Source: Ceratotherium simum simum (Eukaryota > Chordata > Mammalia > Perissodactyla > Rhinocerotidae). From it: a DNA stretch of 64,000 nt. This document shows positions 47,054 through 58,955 of this stretch, one piece after another. Position 1 is the stretch's first letter, and every line of letters starts with the position of its first letter. A program made the position numbers and the translations under genes. Location: NCBI RefSeq assembly GCF_000283155.1, contig NW_004454163.1:5830492-5894491 (forward strand), in the 5' to 3' direction. The notes beneath the pieces were generated by a model. The model saw nothing but the letters and a program-made list of their open reading frames with translations, had not been told where the DNA came from and did not search any database.

Positions 47054-48854
47054 AAAATCCATATACACAAATATGTTGGATTTCTGTACACTATCAGAAC
47101 TATCAGAACTAATGAACTATCAGAAAGGGAAATTAAGAAAACAATTTGAAGTACAATTGCATCAAAAAGAATAAAATACCTGGGAATAAATTTAACCAAG
47201 GAGGTGAAAGATCTGTACACTGAAAATTATAAGACATTGATGAAAGAAATTGAAGAAGACACACATAAATGGAAAGATAGTCCATGCTTATGGATTGGAA
47301 GAATTAATATTGTTAAAATGTCTACACTACCCAAAGCAATCTACAGATTCAATGCAATCCCTATTAAAATTCCAATGGAATTTTTCACAGAAATAGAACA
47401 AGCAATCCTAAAATTTGTAGGGAAACTCAAAAGACCCTGAATAGCCAAAGCAATCTTGAGAAAGAAGAACAAATCTGGAGGCATCACACTTCCTGATTTC
47501 AAACCATGTTACAAAGCTATAGTAATCAAAATAGTATGGTATCAGGATAAAAACAGACACATAGATCAATGGAACAGAATAGAAAGCCCAGAAATAAACC
47601 CACATATATATTGCCAATTAATTTACGACAAAGGAGCCAAGAAACCACAATAGGGAAAGGACGGTCTCTTCAATAAATTGTGTTGGGAAAACTGAATAGC
47701 CACATGCAAAAGAATGGAAGTAGACTACTATATGACACCATACACAAAAATTACCTCAAAATTAATTAAAGACTTGACTGTTAAGACCTAAAACTATTAG
47801 AAGACATAGGCCATAAGCTCCTTGAAATTAGTCTTGGCAAAGATTTTTTGGATTTGACTCCAAAAGCAAAGGCAACAAAAGCAAAAATAAACAAGTGAGA
47901 CTACATCAAACTAAAAAGTTTCTGCACAGCAAAGGAAATAATCAACAAAATGAAAAGGCAACCTATGTAATGGGAGAATATATTTGCAAACCATATATCC
48001 AATAAGCAATTAATATTCAAAATATATAAAGAACTCATGTAACTCAATAGCAAAAAACAATCTGATTATAAAATGGGCAAAGGAACTGAATAGACATTTT
48101 TCCAAAGAAGAAATACAGATGGGCAACAGGCACATGAAATGATGCTCAACGTCACTAATCATCAGGGAAATGAAAATCAAAACCACAATGACATATCACC
48201 TTATACCTGTTAGAATGGCTATTATCAAAAAAAAAAAACAAGAAGTAAAAAGTGTTGGCAAGGATGTGGAGAAAAGGGAATTCTTGTGCACTGCTGGTGG
48301 GAATGTAAATTGGTGCAGCCATCACGGAAAATAGTATGGAGGTTCCTCAAAAAATTAAAAATAGAACTACCATATGATCCAGCAATTCTACTTCTGGGTA
48401 TTTATCCAAAGAAAACAAAAACACTAATTTGAAAAGATATATGCACCCCCATGTTCATTGCAGAATTATTTACAATAGCCAAGATGTGGAAACAACCTAA
48501 GTGTTTAGTGATGCATAAATGGATAAAGAAGATGTGGTATATATATGCAACAGAATACTACTTAGCCATAAAAAAGAATAGAATCCTGCTATTTGCAACA
48601 ACATGGATGGACCTTGAGGGCATTATGCTAAGTGAAATAAGTCAGACAGAGAATCTAAAAAAACAAAACAAACAAAACAAAACAAAACCCAGGTTCATAG
48701 ATACAGAGAACAGATTAGTGGTTGCCAGAGGGAAGGGGGGATAGGAGGTGCGTGAAATGGGTGAAGGGGGTCAAAAGGGACATATTTTAAAGTTGTTAAG
48801 GGTGTAAATATTAAAAATTCTCACCAATAAAAAAATACAGGAAATAAAAGCATT

Positions 48855-50936
48855 ATCCCAAGAAGAGTTCCCTAGGCTATACTAGACTTTACAAAAAGGT
48901 CCTGGAGGAAAACAGCTAAGACACTCCCTGACATCGAGATAACCAATATCTAGACTCTGCTAAGAGCTGTGCTGATTGAGACCAAAAAAAAGAATCCACA
49001 GAGTGAGTAATTGGGAAACAACCCTTAAATATAGGAACAGATATACCAAGTCATTGTGAAATCTCTGGACAGATCTGAAAGATAAGACCAGGAGGGCAGC
49101 TTAAAACACTGACAGCATTCTTGACTGGGTTTTAGATGATACTCTTTTTGTAGATAGCAACTCCATTCTTCCAGAGCTGAGGCCAAAAAAATTAAAATTT
49201 TTATGACTGTTCCCTTTCTTTCCTCACCCCACAAATAATGTATTTTCAAATCCTGGTTGCCCTATCTTCAAAATACATCCAGATTCTGGTCATCTCACCC
49301 AATTCCTGCACTGCTACTTGGATGCACACCACCATTATCTCTCACTCAGATAATTAAATAGACTCCTAATTACACTTGCTATTTCAGGCAAGGCCTGAAA
49401 CATTCATAAGGTTTTAGAAGCACATGGCAGAAGCACAGGTCTAAAAATACCTCTTGCAAAAGTCTAGAGAAGTCCTCTCATAACACATCCCTGGGATTCA
49501 AAGGAGAAATAGAAATTAAAGGGTTCTGAATATCATGCATTAAAAAATATATCTCAAAATAAACCTCTGTCTGGGGCTACCAGCATTGCACATTTTTTAA
49601 ATTGCCTTAAGTCACCATGTCTCCAATGCCACTCCTGATGAGAGAAGACAATATGTATAGGTAAATTTTCATTCCCCAGATATGATGACTCTCTCATGAA
49701 GGAAGAATCTTCCCAATTGTTTCCAGACAACTGGCTTTGACTGGGATACTGGAGAAGCAAAAATCAAGATTTTCCCTGTCTCCTCTCCTTCCCTTGGGTA
49801 TCGTTGTATCTCTGCTTTGCCAACGTTAAGTAATGGGTTCTGGCAACATATATTTGCCTGGGACTACTTCATTAGGAGTTGGCAGTGGGTGTTTCATTTT
49901 TAAATGTCATGAGTGAGAGTCAGTGTTGTGATAATTATGTGCGACCTGGAAACTCTTCAACAGTGAGGCACATCAGAAGGAAGTGTACCCATTCCCTCGA
50001 CCTTCAGCCCCAGATGCTGCAACTGAAGAGCTCTGCACATAATTTGGGATAGGAATGGAATAGAGAGTGAGGTTTCAGTCTTGAATACAGAATGACCCTA
50101 GAATCTTTTTAAATAAACTGTTCAGGCATATTTCTAAGTCTTCTGATACAAAATATTCACCTAACAGTATTCCTGGGGAAATCCATAAAGAGGTTCCAGA
50201 AGTAGCCTCAGGAAGGTGGGAGCAGGACTTCCCAATAGGATGCTGATCACCTTTCCTAAGGAGGATAGACAACCCTCTAGGTAACCAGGGGCTTAATGTT
50301 TATGTCCAACAGGTTAAGAAACCAAAACGCTAAGTGGTGTTAGTGGGGAATGTTGTGGTTTTCACGAGGAAGGACGATTGCTAAATACTGCTCATCTCTT
50401 GCCTCATTTCTTAGCCTTTCCCACAAAATTGAAATAAATTACCTGACAGTGAATGTGAGAGAAGAATTGGGTGTTCAAAGCCCATTTCCTTTTTTGCCCT
50501 TCCACCTGGAAGTCAGCTGCCTACAGGAAGCACAGAATGGAGTCTTCCTACATATTGTAAATTTTACTGGGCTGCATTGTCAGTGACAAGGTGGGTAAGT
50601 GGTGCTGGAAAGCATACTTTCACATTATGAGTAATTAAGGGGCTATTTGATTCTCACCTCATTTGTTTCAAAACTCAGGTAGAAAAAGATAGCTGTTCTG
50701 TACTGGACGCCCTTCAAACCCTATGCAATCGCTGTTTGATAAATAGTTCCTTCCAATAATGCCAGAAAGTAATATGTGTCCCAAGAAAAGTTGACAGCTG
50801 TGATGGCTGCGAGAGAAATAGATCCTCTTGGTTGCTTGGTGGACAGAAAATTTCACTCAGGGAGTAAAACACGAGATGATGCTTGAAGAGAGGAAGAATT
50901 CACACATGAGGAATTGAAAAAAAATAATAATAATAA
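48855..50936. other. No gene or named repeat
   Basis: About 2 kb after the L1 without a supported gene. The short frames (49025-49249, 49554-49760, 50075-50272, 50350-50586, 50668-50856) have no recognised domains and lie in unrelated frames and strands. A 49560-50290 part is moderately GC-rich and might be an old LTR or unique DNA. I cannot decide from sequence alone. Confidence 0.3.
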
Positions 50937-51170
50937 GGGCTGGCCCCATGGCGTAGTGATTAAGTGCGCGCGCTCCGCTGCTGGCGGCCTGGGGTTCGGA
51001 CCCGGGCATGTACCGAGGCACCACTTGTCAGGCCATGCTGTGGCGGTGTCCCATATAAAGGGGAGGAAGATGGGCATAGATGTTAGCCCAGGACCAGTCT
51101 TCCTCAGCAAAAAGAGGAAGGATTGGCATAGATGTTAGCTCAGGGCTGATCTTCCTCACAAAAAAAATTA
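50937..51170 (+). mobile_element. ERE SINE
   Basis: It starts GGGCTGGCCCCATGGCG, with A box 'gcgtagtgattaagtgcgcg' and B box 'ggggttcggacccgggc', then 'gtcccatataaaggggagga', 'cttcctcagcaaaaagagga' and an A-rich tail running to about 51190. It inserted into or beside an A/(AAT)n tract at 50918-50936, so the target duplication is not resolvable. The overlapping frames at 50853-51261 are shadows. Confidence 0.95.
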
Positions 51171-51254
51171 AAAAATTAAAAAATAAATAAAACATAAGCA
51201 GTAGGATCCAAGCACTTGAATAAAAGGCGGAACGGACAAGAACGTGGGGCATAT

Positions 51255-51430
51255 AGTACACATGGAGCAGAGGCTAACACACAGCAGGGTCTTAAAAACC
51301 AGATCAGCCTGAGGATAATGAATTTTGCTCAGTGAAAAATAAGGAGCCACGGAAGACTCATCAAAGGCCCAAACGTTGTAGTCAGAATTTATCTTTGGAT
51401 ATCTGTGAAATGTTAAAGGAAATCCTTATG
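51255..51430 (-). mobile_element. L2-like LINE fragment, antisense
   Basis: 'gcagggtcttaaaaaccaga', 'gcctgaggataatgaatttt' and 'aataaggagccacggaagac' resemble the antisense L2 block 'gccttgtaggccatggtaag ... tttggattttat ... gggaagccattgg'. It is diverged. Confidence 0.4.
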
Positions 51431-51474
51431 AGAGAGTCTTCATTGGGCATACATAGTAAAGTTGGAATAACATA

Positions 51475-51840
51475 AAGAAAAGCAACATGGCTCCTGCATA
51501 AAGATATTGAAATTCATAAAACTCTATGTTGTTTTAATATAGTATGATCAATTTCATACAACTGAGTATTCTTCAGTCGTTAAGATGACACTTTTGAAAA
51601 GTACTTGATGGAAGAAAATGCTGAACATATGTTAAATATTAAAAGGAGGATTCAAAATGTTAAAGTATAATCTCCATTTTTAAAAAAGAAGAGAAAAAAG
51701 AAAATATGTGTGTATGCGTATATAAATGCAAAAATCCAATATGCCAAAATATAAAATGCATTATTTCTGGGTGTTAAAATTACAATAGATTTCTTTTTTT
51801 TTTTTTTTTGCAAATTCTCCACAAATTTGTAACTCTATAA
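51475..51840 (+). mobile_element. Old L1M/HAL1 3'-end relic with poly-T tract
   Basis: 'gttaaatattaaaaggagga', 'tataatctccatttttaaaa', 'gtgtatgcgtatataaatgc' and 'tatttctgggtgttaaaatt' follow the 3' untranslated order of old L1M copies. A T-run at 51787-51809 interrupts it and is followed by 'gcaaattctccacaaatttg'. Confidence 0.5.
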
Positions 51841-52288
51841 TAGCCTTTGTAACACCCTTCAAGGGACAGGTTACTACTAGTTTAAGAACCATTTATATAT
51901 CTGATTTTGGATGCCATATTGATGCCATTCTTACTACTATATATTTCCAGCAATTCCTGTAGGTATATAATAATAATAGTAGAAAAATAATGGCCTACAC
52001 GTATTTATACAGTGCTTTATAATTTATATGCATTTTTGGATGGTGTACAATAGCCTCTGGGCCACTGCGTATAGCTGATGCCATGCTAATTGCCAACTAT
52101 ACACTTGAAGAAATTGTATTCCAGAGAAAAATCCATGTTTCATAGAAAGACTTCCTCTTATATAACTGTGAAACTTAGACTTTCCCAGATATCACGGCCA
52201 ATTCTTTAATTTGGTTGTATTAACGTTAAGTTAAGAATCCTGTTAAAATCAAATTTCGTCTAAGTTCTAGAATGTAAAATTGAGAAAA

Positions 52289-52510
52289 TATAGTGGGAAG
52301 AGCAAGGCTTTGGAGATAGAGACATAGATTAAATATGAGTCTCGGTATTTCTAACTTTGATGGCTGTATGACTTTGGGCAACTTCTCTGAGGTTTAGTTT
52401 TCTCATCTATAAAATGTGAAGAATAATTCCTATTTTACAGGATTCGTATGAAGATGGAATTAAGTAGCATAAGTGAAGCATTTAGCATAGCTTACCAGGA
52501 GCTTTAAAAA
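52289..52510 (+). mobile_element. MIR SINE
   Basis: 'tagtgggaagagcaaggctt', 'tgactttgggcaacttctct', 'catctataaaatgtgaagaa' and 'agcatttagcatagcttacc' are in MIR order, nearly full length. A weaker antisense MIR-family patch precedes it at about 51985-52140. Confidence 0.8.
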
Positions 52511-52874
52511 GCCACTTCTACTCCCTTCTTCTCCTGGATAGGTTAACCACCTAATAGCTGTCCTTGTCACCATAAATGGTTCTCACTCATAGCCTCACTA
52601 TTACCCTACCTGATAGGTTAGGCATTCAGACTGGGTCTGTTTGAGTGAGTCTTATGAACTGCCATAATGTGTTACAAGACCATCCTTCCCCGGCCTCTGA
52701 AGATTGAACTAGAATAATTACCTTACTCAAGAAAGAATAATCTATAGATTCTACAATGGTTTATTAGGCGACCAGTATAAGAACTTTGCCCACTAAGATT
52801 TATGGTGATTAAAAAAAAAAAAACAATAATACACAAAATTCTACCTTAAAAGTTTGATGAAGAAATAGATATTA

Positions 52875-53181
52875 GGGCCGGCCCCGTGGCTTAGCGGTTA
52901 AGTGCTCATGCTCCGCTACTGGTGGCCCAGGTTCAGATCCAGGGCGCGCACCAACACACCGCTTCTCCGATCACGCTGAGGCTGCGTCCCACATACAGCA
53001 ACTAGAAGGATGTGCAACTATGACATACAACTATCTACTGGGGCTTTGGGGACAAAAAAAAAAGGAGGAGGATTGGCAATAGATGTTAGCTCAGAGCCGG
53101 TCTTCCTCAGCAAAAAGAGGAGGATTAGCATGGATGTTAGCTCAGGGCTGATCTTCCTCACAAAAGTGAAAAAAAAAAAAG
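52875..53181 (+). mobile_element. ERE SINE, long form, perfect 13-bp target duplication
   Basis: It starts GGGCCGGCCCCGTGGCTTAG, with A box 'cttagcggttaagtgctcat' and a diverged B box 'aggttcagatccagggc'. The body includes 'acatacagcaactagaagga', 'gacatacaactatctactgg' and two successive 'cttcctcagc/atcttcctca' blocks. GAAATAGATATTA flanks it perfectly (52862-52874 and 53182-53194). It is the same subfamily as the copy at 58641. Confidence 0.97.
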
Positions 53182-53194
53182 GAAATAGATATTA

Positions 53195-54890
53195 AAAACA
53201 CACCATGGGAAAGCAGTGTCCAGATGCTGTAAGTCAGTAAAAAGCAACAGTAAGCAGAAGCCATGTAACTAAAGGGAGAGTAATAGAAATAAATGAGTTG
53301 ATAGTGACAGAAGCAACAGAAGAAAAAGAGAAAAGATAAGTGCCCTCCATGAATTTTCTGTCATATAGAATGTAATACTCCCCTAGTTATAGATCAGATA
53401 GTTTTCTCTAATTGCATAGTCTTTTGGTGATATTAACAAACATCCAAGCCAGAGTAGGGATGGTGGGCAGGAGCAGGAGGAAGGTAGACAGAGAGTAGAG
53501 ATGTTAACACTTTACCAAAGCTGCCATTTTCATTTTTCAGGAAGAATTACAACTGGAAACTCAACTCTCCAATACTAAAATTATTAAAAAGAGAAAAATA
53601 AATCTCATGATAGATGTCATAATCATATGGTCTACTTTAAGAATTCTTCAACTACAGTGTATGTACATACAATATCAACATTGTTATATGTTTCATGTAA
53701 CTGTTGTTTGTTTTTACTTTCTCACAAAACTGGGGAAGATTATTTAGTGCCTAGTGTTAGGTATCCATTTCTCCTCTCACAGTGAAAGTTTAAATAAACT
53801 TTTTACTGAAGTATATCCTTGGATATTGTTAAAGATAATTGTTACATAAGCTTTTCCTGTGGTATCAATTGTAGGAGCAAAATGTAATTAACAATAGGGT
53901 AGATGAAGTTCGTCTTCCAGTATATTATGTCTCCCCTCTGATTAATTGAAGGCAAAAGCCATTGTTGTTCTGTGTGTTTCTTTGTTTGTGGTTTGTAATC
54001 ACGTAAACCAATGGTTCTCAGATATTTGTATTTTCATAGGCCAGAAAATATTTAAGAAGAGAAAATGGGGACCATAGATTATACTGTAATTTCATAAAAA
54101 GAAATTTATTTTAAAAGTATAATTTGGAATAAGTAATTGAATTAATTTAATTAGAGAAATTTCCTGAAGTCTCTTTATTTCTTTCATATCACTGTGCATA
54201 AATAAAAATATTTTCAACTTCTACCAGTCTGTGACAGTATTTGATATCACTAATGACAGTCTTTATTTTGTTTTGAGATCCAGAGAGTTATTGTGGGGAA
54301 AATTAATAACTTCTAAAGATTTGCCTAAAATTTGTTTATAATAAATACTTTAAGCATTTTTTGAAAAGCTTTAGAAACTTGGTAAGCTAAGAGTAGAAGC
54401 TAATTTAGAAAACTGTAAATAATAGCCCAAACATATGTATCCTTTACTCAGTGGTTAAAAGAAGCATTCAAAATCTGTAAACTCAATCATTACAACAAGG
54501 CAATGCTATAGATACTAACTTTTTTATTGAAGGAGGCAAATTTGCTATAACCTTTGGAATTCCCGTCTGCATATTTTAAACAAATATTGATGATACGTAG
54601 TCATACAAAAAGTATTGTGTCATATTAGTTGTACCAATTAGACTTTCTATCTCCAATTAAGGGGAAAATATTTTATTTATGCCCAAACATCCTAATGCTT
54701 GAGGGAGATTATATGATGACAAACATTGAACTGAAAAATGTAAAATTCAAATATTCAGATGGTCGCAAATATCGATAGTAGTCACGAGTGTTAATTAAAC
54801 ACCTGAATGCTTGATAGATTTTTTTTTTCTATTTTGTCTGAAATTTTGGCCTATGTAAAACCATTACCAATAAAATTGAGTTTAATTTTG
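53195..54890. other. AT-rich, no gene seen
   Basis: AT-rich sequence with no recognised gene and no repeat I can name with confidence. It has several A- and T-runs and no open frame of note. Confidence 0.3.
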
Positions 54891-54899
54891 ATTTGTTTT

Positions 54900-55465
54900 C
54901 ATTAATGGTGCTCTAACATGTTATTATCTGGTTTAAGAAAAAAATAAACACTTTTCATTTTTGAAAAATAATTATGGATATAAGATTCTTCATTGATAGG
55001 TATAGTTTTACTTTCAGCCCTTTGAATATGTCATCTGACTTCCTTCTGACCTCTGTTGCATCTGATGAGAAAACAGCTGTTGATCTTATGACAGTTTCCT
55101 TATATGTGACGAGTTGTTTTTCTCTTACTACTTTCAAGATATTCTCTGCATCTTTGGCTTTTAACACTTTGACTTCACTCTCCCATAGCAGAGCACCCAG
55201 AGAAGACAGTTTCCCTAAGATGGGGACAGAGGCAGAGGAGCAGGTTGTGGCTAAAATAGCACAGAATCTCACTATTTTTACAGTGGTTGAGTACATTTTC
55301 TTCAATGACTATTTTTCCCTTTGCTGCAGGTCCTTATGATAATTTCCAGAGACTTTAAATGACTGGTTTCTTTAATACTTCTATCTAGTTAAATGACTGT
55401 TTTTGTGGGGAGGTGTCTGCTAAGCTCCTCACTCTGCCATTCTGTAAGTCCTGCCTTCCATGATA
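54900..55465 (-). mobile_element. Antisense L1 with 5' UTR joined to ORF1 3' part (internal deletion)
   Basis: Read on the minus strand it opens with 'cagaatggcagagtgaggag', an L1 5'-start motif near 55440, continues about 260 bases of leader, and at about 55175-55190 passes directly into ORF1 C-terminal coding sequence. The minus frame 54955-55305 (116 codons) covers the join and includes KVLKAKDAENIL, REKQLVTYKE, TAVFSSDATE and DIFKGLKVKL, the ORF1 C-terminal domain. The coiled coil and most of the RRM are absent. HAL1-like or deletion-derived; not functional as ORF1p. Confidence 0.65.
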
Positions 55466-55799
55466 TGGCATCTTACTTGTAAAAAAACAAACAAACCATA
55501 AGCTGTGACATATCATGTCACTGATTTTGCATGGAGTTTTTTTCATGCTATGATGTGTGATCTCATTAGGTCTTGTTTTATTTTAGTTAATGTTAATACT
55601 TCTCATTCTTGGAAGTTTTTTCCATGAGGTATATCCAAAATGTATCATCGGCATAACTTCTCTTTTTGTTTTATCAGGATTATAACAGCTATGCCTGCTT
55701 AGGTGGCTTCTACTAATACACTAGTTAGGTCTGCCTCAGAGAGTTTAGAGTAGAGCTTAATCAAACTTCTGATCTTCAAAACTCATCTTCTCTGCATAA

Positions 55800-55965
55800 A
55801 AACAGTGTGGCCTTTGCAAGTCTTTTAGCCTCTCTAAAAATGAATTTCTTCATTTGTAAAACGAAGATGATATTAGTAACTATCTACAAGGATTATTGTG
55901 AGGATTAAATGAGGTGAAGTGTTTAAACCAATGTTTTGCACACAGAAAGTACCAATAAGTGTAAG
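55800..55965 (+). mobile_element. MIR SINE
   Basis: 'tggcctttgcaagtctttta', 'gcctctctaaaaatgaattt', 'catttgtaaaacgaagatga', 'gattattgtgaggattaaat' match the 3' half of MIR closely. Sequence from 55965 to 57390 shows no gene or named repeat. Confidence 0.8.
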
Positions 55966-57392
55966 CCCTTAGTAGACCAGGCTTGGATACTGAGGTGGAC
56001 AAGAATATGATACATCTTTCACTCTTTTGGGTTATATTTCCCATAAAAATAAACAATTTAATCACAGAAGCATATATGCTTAAAATATACCAATTTTGAT
56101 ACATAATTATATACGACGGGAAAAAGGTAAAACTAAACAACAATGACTTAAATAGTCACAATGGTAGATTGAATTGTTTTGAGATTTATATATACAAAAT
56201 GTTGCTATTTTTTAATTTTCTCTCACCTTGAAATAGCTCAAGTTTATACACAAGTTTGTCCTCCATCTGTTACCAGCCTATTCTCAACTGGCGTTAATTA
56301 AACAATCTTATCTGTTCGTCTCAGCAAGTATCAGAAGAAGAAACGACTTCTGATTTCTTCAAGAAAAGTTATATCTAGCCTTCCCAGTTCTGAGCCCTGA
56401 GTATGCCCTCTTCAGTGCCCTCTCATTAATGTAATCTCACAATTTATTTGTAGGCTCTACCAGGCACGTGAAGTACTCATACCAATGCCTGAAGAATGCT
56501 CTTACTCAATCTGTGCAGATAATCACTTTAAATAAATGTTAGGTTCATATTTCCTTTTACATGCTTGAAGTTCCAACTCTTACAATGTAATTAATGGAAT
56601 TCATCTCTCCCTGGGGAATCTACCGGGGTTGGTAAAATGTGACTTTTGCCTGTTATTCTTAAGTATAGTAAAATCTTGGTTCCTCTCTCTAGCGAAAAAA
56701 GGAATAACATATAATGTTTGAAAACTTCCCGTGAAACCCCTCCACCTAGAATTTATGCTTCCTTGCTGTTTTAATGTTTTTATGAAAGACTAGAGAAGAC
56801 TACGACTTTGGATCCAAGAGAGCTCAATAAATTTTATCCCTTAACTTTCCTCCCTAATTCTGAACCAACTAGGTGAGAAGAAAAATGAGAATACAGGCAG
56901 GAAAACAAAAGTATTTCTTACAGTTTTGATAGAACTGATATGAAGAGTGTGACTTATGTCTATGGAAGACAGATAAAAGACACTTTTGAGCCTCCAAATA
57001 CTGAATCTGAGTATTGGACCAAAGTCAGTTTAGCCCTGGAAAACTGAAAGCTTCCTCATAGAGGGACCTACTGAGTAAAACACATGGAGGGAGAGACCAG
57101 AGACAAGACCTGGCCTGGAAAAAAGACTTGTGCCTGATTTTCTCCTAGTTCCTAAACAAACTCAGATTCCTGTAAGTGAGACATCTGTGTCCAGATCAAC
57201 TAAACTCACTCTGGTGATCAACATAGTGACTGATTCTTGAGCTAGGCCACTCTGTCACGACCACCCACATCCCTCACAATCAAATATCCTTTTCCTTGTC
57301 TCACTCATCTCCCTTCCTTTTTCTAGCACTCTCTGTTTCTTGAAGAGCCTAGCCTTCTTAAAAATGAAACTTACATACCAAATTTAAACACA

Positions 57393-57655
57393 TAGATGAC
57401 AATAGCAAACACTTTTATAGTGTTCACCCTGTGCCAGATACTTTTGTAAGCATTTTCCATATATTAATGCAGTTAATCCCCAGGAAAAAATCCTAGGCAA
57501 TAGGTACTAATATTATCCCCATTTTATAGAAGAGGAAACTGAGGTACACAAGGGATAAGCAACTTACACTAGGTTATATAGCTAGTGAGTTGTATAGATT
57601 CAAACCATAGGCTCAGAGTTTATGTTCTTAACCATTATCCTCTACCACCTCTCAA
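57393..57655 (-). mobile_element. MIR SINE, antisense, near full length
   Basis: Clear reverse-complement MIR: 'gtgttcaccctgtgccagat', 'ttaatgcagttaatccccag', 'ttatccccattttatagaag', 'aggaaactgaggtacacaag', 'agctagtgagttgtatagat', 'cttaaccattatcctctacc'. It is one of the best preserved MIR copies in the window. Confidence 0.92.
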
Positions 57656-58629
57656 GAAAGAGACTGACAGCAATAGGTAGCTAACAGATGCTAGATATAA
57701 AGATATCAATTTCTTCTGAGCATCAAATCGCAGTACATTTTTTGTCATTTCAATTATTGTAGATAAATCATTGCATTGATAAAGATTCTGAATTAACTGT
57801 GAACTACATAGACATACATGATTAAAACAGTAGGGAAGGGGATGCTTATTATTTGATTATGGTGCAAGTGGATCTTTCCAGGAAAAGGCATTTATATCTT
57901 TTCTATGATTTTATTTTCTGACTTAAAAGAATATTTCTAATTTTTACATTACTACAGAAGAAAACCATGATTTATGTTTTATAATTTATATAGCTGTTTT
58001 CAGGTAGTTTTAACAGTTACCAACTTTTATTTCTAGCCCATGGGAAGGAAGAGTTTAGAGGCCCTAGAGGAAGTCTGTGGTGCTAAGTGACTCTTCTGTT
58101 TATGTATGCCTTCCCATTCTATGCTTTTGCTTATGAACCTATATCTTGGTGCTTATGTACAAATTTTAATAGCGTAGTTAGAGAACAGCTTAATCTTATT
58201 TACACAGTGCTCTTTATTTCATTGGTTCTTTTCTATCTATAAGCATGACATAATTCAGCAGAAAAATGTCTATGTGAAGTCAGAAATAAATTTCTTGACT
58301 ACTCTGCAACAAATGTAAAAAAAAGTTACATTTTTACTTAAATCCTTTGACTCTATCCTGTGAGTTTTTTATTCTAATCATCAGTAATCTTCAAAAAGTC
58401 ACATTTACTTTTCCAGCTCTCATATTGTTAAGGCAATTTGGCAGACTTTTATCCCTTCCTTTTAAACGAATCTTGCAGAATGCAATCATAAACAGCTTTG
58501 GAAAGTTGGTACGGTCTTAGACCATTTATTGGAAACGAATAATAAACCTAGTTATTAGATTTTTTTTTGGAAGTTATGATAGCTAATTTCTCTAATTTGA
58601 GTCTGAGGAGTTTCCGAATTGTGTATTAT
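57656..58629. other. AT-rich, no gene or named repeat
   Basis: No open frame or repeat family I can name. It is low in recognisable repeats and so could be unique sequence. Confidence 0.3.
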
Positions 58630-58640
58630 AAGAATTGATG

Positions 58641-58944
58641 GGGCCGGCCCCGTGGCTTAGTGGTTAAGTGCGCCCACTCTGCTACTGGCGGCCCGGGTTT
58701 GGATCCCAGGCGCGCACGGACGCACCACTTCTCTGGCCATGCTGAGGCCGCGTCGCACATACAGCAACTAGAAGGATGTGCAGCTATGACATACAACTAT
58801 CTACTGGGGCTTTGGGGAAAAAAAAAAGGAGGAGGATTGGCAATAGATGTTAGCTCAGAGCCGTTCTTCCTCAGCAAAAAGAGGAGGATTAGCATGGATG
58901 TCAGCTCAGGGCTGATCTTCCTCACAAAAAAAAAAAAAAGAAAA
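58641..58944 (+). mobile_element. ERE SINE, long form, perfect 11-bp target duplication
   Basis: It starts GGGCCGGCCCCGTGGCTTAG, with A box 'cttagtggttaagtgcgccc' and B box 'gggtttggatcccaggc'. The body is nearly the same as 52875-53181, including the doubled 'gaggaggattggcaatagat' and 'gaggaggattagcatggatg' blocks. AAGAATTGATG flanks it perfectly (58630-58640 and 58945-58955). The 97-codon frame 58660-58953 merely reads the SINE. Confidence 0.97.
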
Positions 58945-58955
58945 AAGAATTGATG

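Larger units (their letters stand above)
44421..48744 (+). pseudogene. L1 ORF2 relic (endonuclease, reverse transcriptase, Cys-rich end)
   Basis: The frame opens at 'atggcaatagta' (44421) and stops almost at once. Endonuclease-domain remnants run to about 45110, including an SDHN motif at 45088-45099. The reverse-transcriptase region shows [13 protein letters not shown] (about 45830-45870) and SVDAEKAFD (about 46210-46240). The catalytic FADD motif reads FADY (46516-46527). After the ERE/N-gap break it resumes with [11 protein letters not shown] sequence near 47170, [20 protein letters not shown], a Cys-rich stretch near 48250-48330, and [18 protein letters not shown] at 48451. Multiple stops and the mutated motif make it inactive. 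Confidence 0.92.
40773..48844 (+). mobile_element. Near-complete L1 (L1MA-like), about 8 kb, with target duplication
   Basis: A long L1 in sense orientation: 5' UTR (40773-43060), ORF1 relic, inter-ORF spacer (43961-44420), ORF2 relic, 3' UTR and a short 'caataaaaaaatac' tail. TAAAAGCATT occurs at 40763-40772 and again at 48845-48854, a perfect 10-bp target duplication that fixes both ends. ORF2 is interrupted by ERE sequence and a 100-N gap. Both ORFs contain several stops and frame breaks, so the copy is dead. The inter-ORF spacer and ORF2 start resemble L1MA/L1MB consensus as I recall it. Confidence 0.93.

Noticed and set aside
46617..47174. Frames of 107 to 172 codons, the longest in the window
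   Set aside because: They read through the 100-N gap and ERE sequence, and their central residues are undefined X.
58641..58720. tRNA-like A and B boxes in ERE heads
   Set aside because: They are SINE promoters derived from a tRNA. The sequences do not form a complete cloverleaf with a proper anticodon arm and acceptor stem, so no tRNA gene is called.
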